Shown: piece by piece, positions 5,604 through 7,915 of the stretch
Numbering within the stretch: position 1 is the first letter of the stretch
Layout: every line of letters begins with the position of its first letter
Source: Clostridia bacterium
GTDB lineage: Bacteria > Bacillota > Clostridia > Christensenellales > Borkfalkiaceae
Direction: 5' to 3'
DNA length: 7,915 nucleotides
Assembly (NCBI GenBank): GCA_021205485.1
Contig: JAJPXK010000127.1
Coordinates: 1-7,915, forward strand
Notes under the pieces: generated by a model
The model's input: only the letters and a program-made list of their open reading frames with translations
What the model was told of the DNA's origin: nothing
The model's database searches: none
Position numbers and translations under genes: made by a program

Positions 5604-7823
5604 ATGTCAGTATTGAATAAGAGATATTGCCGAAGCGTTAAATCTAACCTCGCATTTTACATATCCGCGAGCCTGCTTACGCTTGTAACCCTTTTGCTGT
5701 TTTACCTGTTTTACATAGGCGGTACGGGCATACTGCAATTCGGCGAAAGCTTTTTTGCCGAACACAATCTGGAGGACGCGCATTTTACCACATATAAGGC
5801 CATCGCAGACGATGACATTGCTGAAATTGAAAGCCAGTTTGACCTTGTTTTAGAGGCTCAAAAGAGCATGGATATTACTCAGAACGGCGTTACGGCCCGC
5901 GTATTCAAGGCGAATAAAAAGATAAACCTTTACGAAATTACCGCGGGCGAGGATATGCGGGGCGTCGGCGATATTATAATTTCGGAAGGCTACGCCGTAA
6001 ATACAGGCGTGAATATAGGCGATTCAATCACATTGAACGGCGGCGATTACACCGTAAAGGGGTACTTCCAGCGCCCCGATTACCTTTATATGCTTCAGGA
6101 GGAGGACGACTCTTACAAAAATATATCCACCTTTTTTCTGGCGTACGTTACAGACGACGATTTTGAAAGTTTAGGCTCGCCTAACGTAACCTACCTTGTA
6201 AAGTACGGACAGGATAACGAGATGCAGTTCCGCAAAGCTGTATACGACAGGTATTACACGCAAAGTTACCTCGGCGCGGATGAGAATATGCGTATTTTAG
6301 CGGTAGACGAACAGGCGGAGATGTTCCTTGTAATGTCGTACGTGATTCTCATCGCGATGCCGCTTATAGCCGTCTTGCTTGTATGTATAATAATATCCAG
6401 CAAGGTAAAGGACGAGCAGAAGCTTATCGGCGCGTTGTCCTCTTTCGGGTATTCAAAGGGCAAATTGGCGGCGCACTACGCCCTGTTTGCCGTAATTCCC
6501 GCGGCGATAGGCGGAATTTTAGCCTTTGCCTTCGCGGCAATTTTTGCTCAGCCGTACGGGGCTTTGTGCCTTTCTGACTACGAGCCTCTGCACATAGCCT
6601 TTAGTTTGCCTGTATATATAGGCCTTTTAGGCGTGGCCGTGCCTGCGGTTATGTATGTGGCCGCGGCGGCCATCGCCGTTGCGAGGCTGTTGCGGCGGGA
6701 CACCGTGGCCATGTTAAACGGCAGGGTTGAAGGGAAAAGCCTTAAGACTGCGTTCCGCGGCGGCGATGTGAATTTCGCAGTTAAATGGTCTGTGCGTTCG
6801 CTTATAGGCAGCCCCGCGAGGACGCTGGCCGTTTTTTTAGGAATATTCCTCGGCAGCGCGGTGATTCTGATAGGCCTCGGAATGATTGATTCTGTGGACG
6901 CCATATCGGATACCGCGATAAATTCTACGGGAAGTTTTGAGTACGAGTATATTTTTACAAGTTTGCAGACGCAGACGCCGGAGTACGGCTCGCCTATGCT
7001 TGTCTCCTCTTTCGCCGAGGAGACAAAAGGCAAGCGGGTGACTTTTACCGGCCTTGAGGACGGCAACCCGTTTATCGTTTTAAAGGACGGCGACGGCGAG
7101 GTGGAAAATCTTGACGGATACTACATATCCTCTGCTGCGTCGGCGGCCCTTTCAATAAAAGGCGGCGACAGAGCGACGTTTTTCAACCCGCTTACGATAG
7201 AGTATTTTTCGATAGAGATAGCGGGCGTGGTTGAGTACGACATTGGCAGTATGATTTTTACTTCGAACGGCAATATGGCCGAACTATTGTCGCTTGAAAG
7301 CGGTACGTATAACGCCGTTATGAGCGATATAGAGTTGTCGTTTGAAGACGGCGAGGTCTACAAAACGGTGAGAAAAAGCTCTTTAAAAGAGCAGTGCGAT
7401 ACAATTTTAGACCAGATGGGCCCTATGATTTACGCCATGGTGTTTTTAGGGATGATTATCTGCGTCGCCGCCGTGTTTGTGGCGGTAAATATGCTGGTCA
7501 CCGAAAACAGGAACAACGTTTCGATGCTGAAGGTGTTAGGCTACAGCGACAGGAAAATATCTGAGATTATATTTATGCCTAACCATATACTTTTGCCTTC
7601 AGGCATTTTAGCCGGCGTTCCCGCGGCGATAGGGTGCATGAGTTTTATGTGGAAGCTTATGCTTGACTACGGGGTAATGCTTATTACCACCGCGATATCG
7701 CCTTTAACATATATTCTTACGGCGGCGTTTACGTCCGTCTGCTACTTCGGCTCGGTATGGCTCGCCTCTAAAAAGGTTAAAAAAGTAAATATGGCTGAGG
7801 CCTTAAAAGACGCCAGGGAGTGA
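5604..7823 (+). CDS. ABC transporter permease, FtsX-fold with two extracytoplasmic domains
   Basis: A membrane component of 739 residues, partner of the upstream ATPase. Hydrophobicity gives a duplicated 4+4 helix plan. TM1 is at about 16-38, external domain 1 at about 39-238, and TM2-TM4 at about 240-262, 290-313 and 337-362. A cytoplasmic linker (RRDTVAMLNGR...) follows, then TM5 at about 407-430, external domain 2 at about 433-606, and TM6-TM8 at about 609-632, 662-684 and 701-724. The end KVKKVNMAEALKDARE resembles the terminal motif of FtsX-type permeases. Each half thus matches the MacB_PCD + FtsX layout. It is not the BceB plan, which has ten helices and a single large external domain. 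The substrate cannot be deduced; efflux of a peptide or lipid-like compound, or envelope signalling, is plausible from family knowledge. No clear terminator is visible in the 92 nt that follow. Confidence 0.9.
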   Translation: MSVLNKRYCRSVKSNLAFYISASLLTLVTLLLFYLFYIGGTGILQFGESFFAEHNLEDAHFTTYKAIADDDIAEIESQFDLVLEAQKSMDITQNGVTARVFKANKKINLYEITAGEDMRGVGDIIISEGYAVNTGVNIGDSITLNGGDYTVKGYFQRPDYLYMLQEEDDSYKNISTFFLAYVTDDDFESLGSPNVTYLVKYGQDNEMQFRKAVYDRYYTQSYLGADENMRILAVDEQAEMFLVMSYVILIAMPLIAVLLVCIIISSKVKDEQKLIGALSSFGYSKGKLAAHYALFAVIPAAIGGILAFAFAAIFAQPYGALCLSDYEPLHIAFSLPVYIGLLGVAVPAVMYVAAAAIAVARLLRRDTVAMLNGRVEGKSLKTAFRGGDVNFAVKWSVRSLIGSPARTLAVFLGIFLGSAVILIGLGMIDSVDAISDTAINSTGSFEYEYIFTSLQTQTPEYGSPMLVSSFAEETKGKRVTFTGLEDGNPFIVLKDGDGEVENLDGYYISSAASAALSIKGGDRATFFNPLTIEYFSIEIAGVVEYDIGSMIFTSNGNMAELLSLESGTYNAVMSDIELSFEDGEVYKTVRKSSLKEQCDTILDQMGPMIYAMVFLGMIICVAAVFVAVNMLVTENRNNVSMLKVLGYSDRKISEIIFMPNHILLPSGILAGVPAAIGCMSFMWKLMLDYGVMLITTAISPLTYILTAAFTSVCYFGSVWLASKKVKKVNMAEALKDARE

Positions 7824-7915
7824 TTTAAAAAAATCAGGATTAATTTAATATAGTCAGAAAACGCCTGAAAAATTTTTGCCGTATAATATAAAAATTTATT
7901 TGGCCGGTATTGTAA

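Noticed and set aside
6578..7066. 162-residue open frame on the - strand inside the permease
   Set aside because: It is a shadow of the permease frame in a GC-richer stretch. Its composition (Pro/Ser/Arg/Thr-rich) is typical of antisense translations and no motif is visible.
5604..7823. Assignment as a BceB-type bacitracin/lantibiotic detoxification permease
   Set aside because: The helix plan is 4+4 with two external domains, not ten helices with one large external domain. A kinase/regulator/ABC neighbourhood alone is not enough for that call.
7834..7868. TCAGG...CCTGA inverted repeat as a terminator after the permease
   Set aside because: Only 5 bp of stem around a 25-nt loop, too weak to call although AAAAATTTTT follows.
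7882..7887. TATAAT as a promoter -10 box after the permease
   Set aside because: No acceptable -35 element lies 16-18 bp upstream, and no downstream gene is visible in the remaining bases.

Overview
The window looks like a chromosomal segment from a Gram-positive bacterium, most likely Bacillota (Clostridia-like). This is inferred from AGGAGG-like ribosome binding sites, an OmpR-type response regulator/sensor kinase pair next to a MacB/FtsX-type ABC transporter, a WYL regulator, and a BspA-type leucine-rich-repeat protein. Base composition is moderately AT-rich with a GC-richer codon style in the transporter genes. All genes are on the + strand. No tRNA, rRNA, CRISPR array, transposase or phage gene was seen.

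Left part (1-2517): a WYL-domain transcriptional regulator (8-1000) is followed 31 nt later by a 478-residue leucine-rich-repeat protein (1032-2468) that has no signal peptide and is visibly more AT-rich than its neighbours. The pair probably forms one transcription unit, and an 11-bp perfect inverted repeat (2483-2517) follows it.

Middle (2518-4721): a gene-free AT-rich stretch of about 420 nt contains a 22-bp dyad (2790-2811) and a weak candidate promoter. It leads into a two-component system. The response regulator (2938-3606) overlaps the kinase start by 4 nt (ATGA). The kinase reading frame is broken by an apparent one-base deletion near 4190, which separates the membrane/HAMP/HisKA part (3603-4196) from the ATPase part (open from 4187, ending 4651). 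A strong intrinsic terminator (4691-4721) closes this operon.

Right part (4722-7823): a well-formed promoter (TTGACT, 17 bp, extended -10) is flanked by two copies of the 14-mer TTAACYTTGGTTAA. It drives an ABC ATPase (start best placed at 4898) and a 739-residue eight-helix permease (start best placed at 5604). The layout suggests a stress- or antimicrobial-responsive efflux or envelope-maintenance module controlled by the adjacent two-component system, but the substrate cannot be read from the sequence.

The most notable points are the paired operator-like sites around the transporter promoter and three departures from family consensus in adjacent signalling/transport genes: the kinase frameshift, a response regulator lacking the conserved aromatic residue after its DD pair, and an ATPase with DELT in place of DEPT after Walker B. 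These could mean a decaying or rewired signalling module. I found nothing that clearly amounts to a wholly new system.
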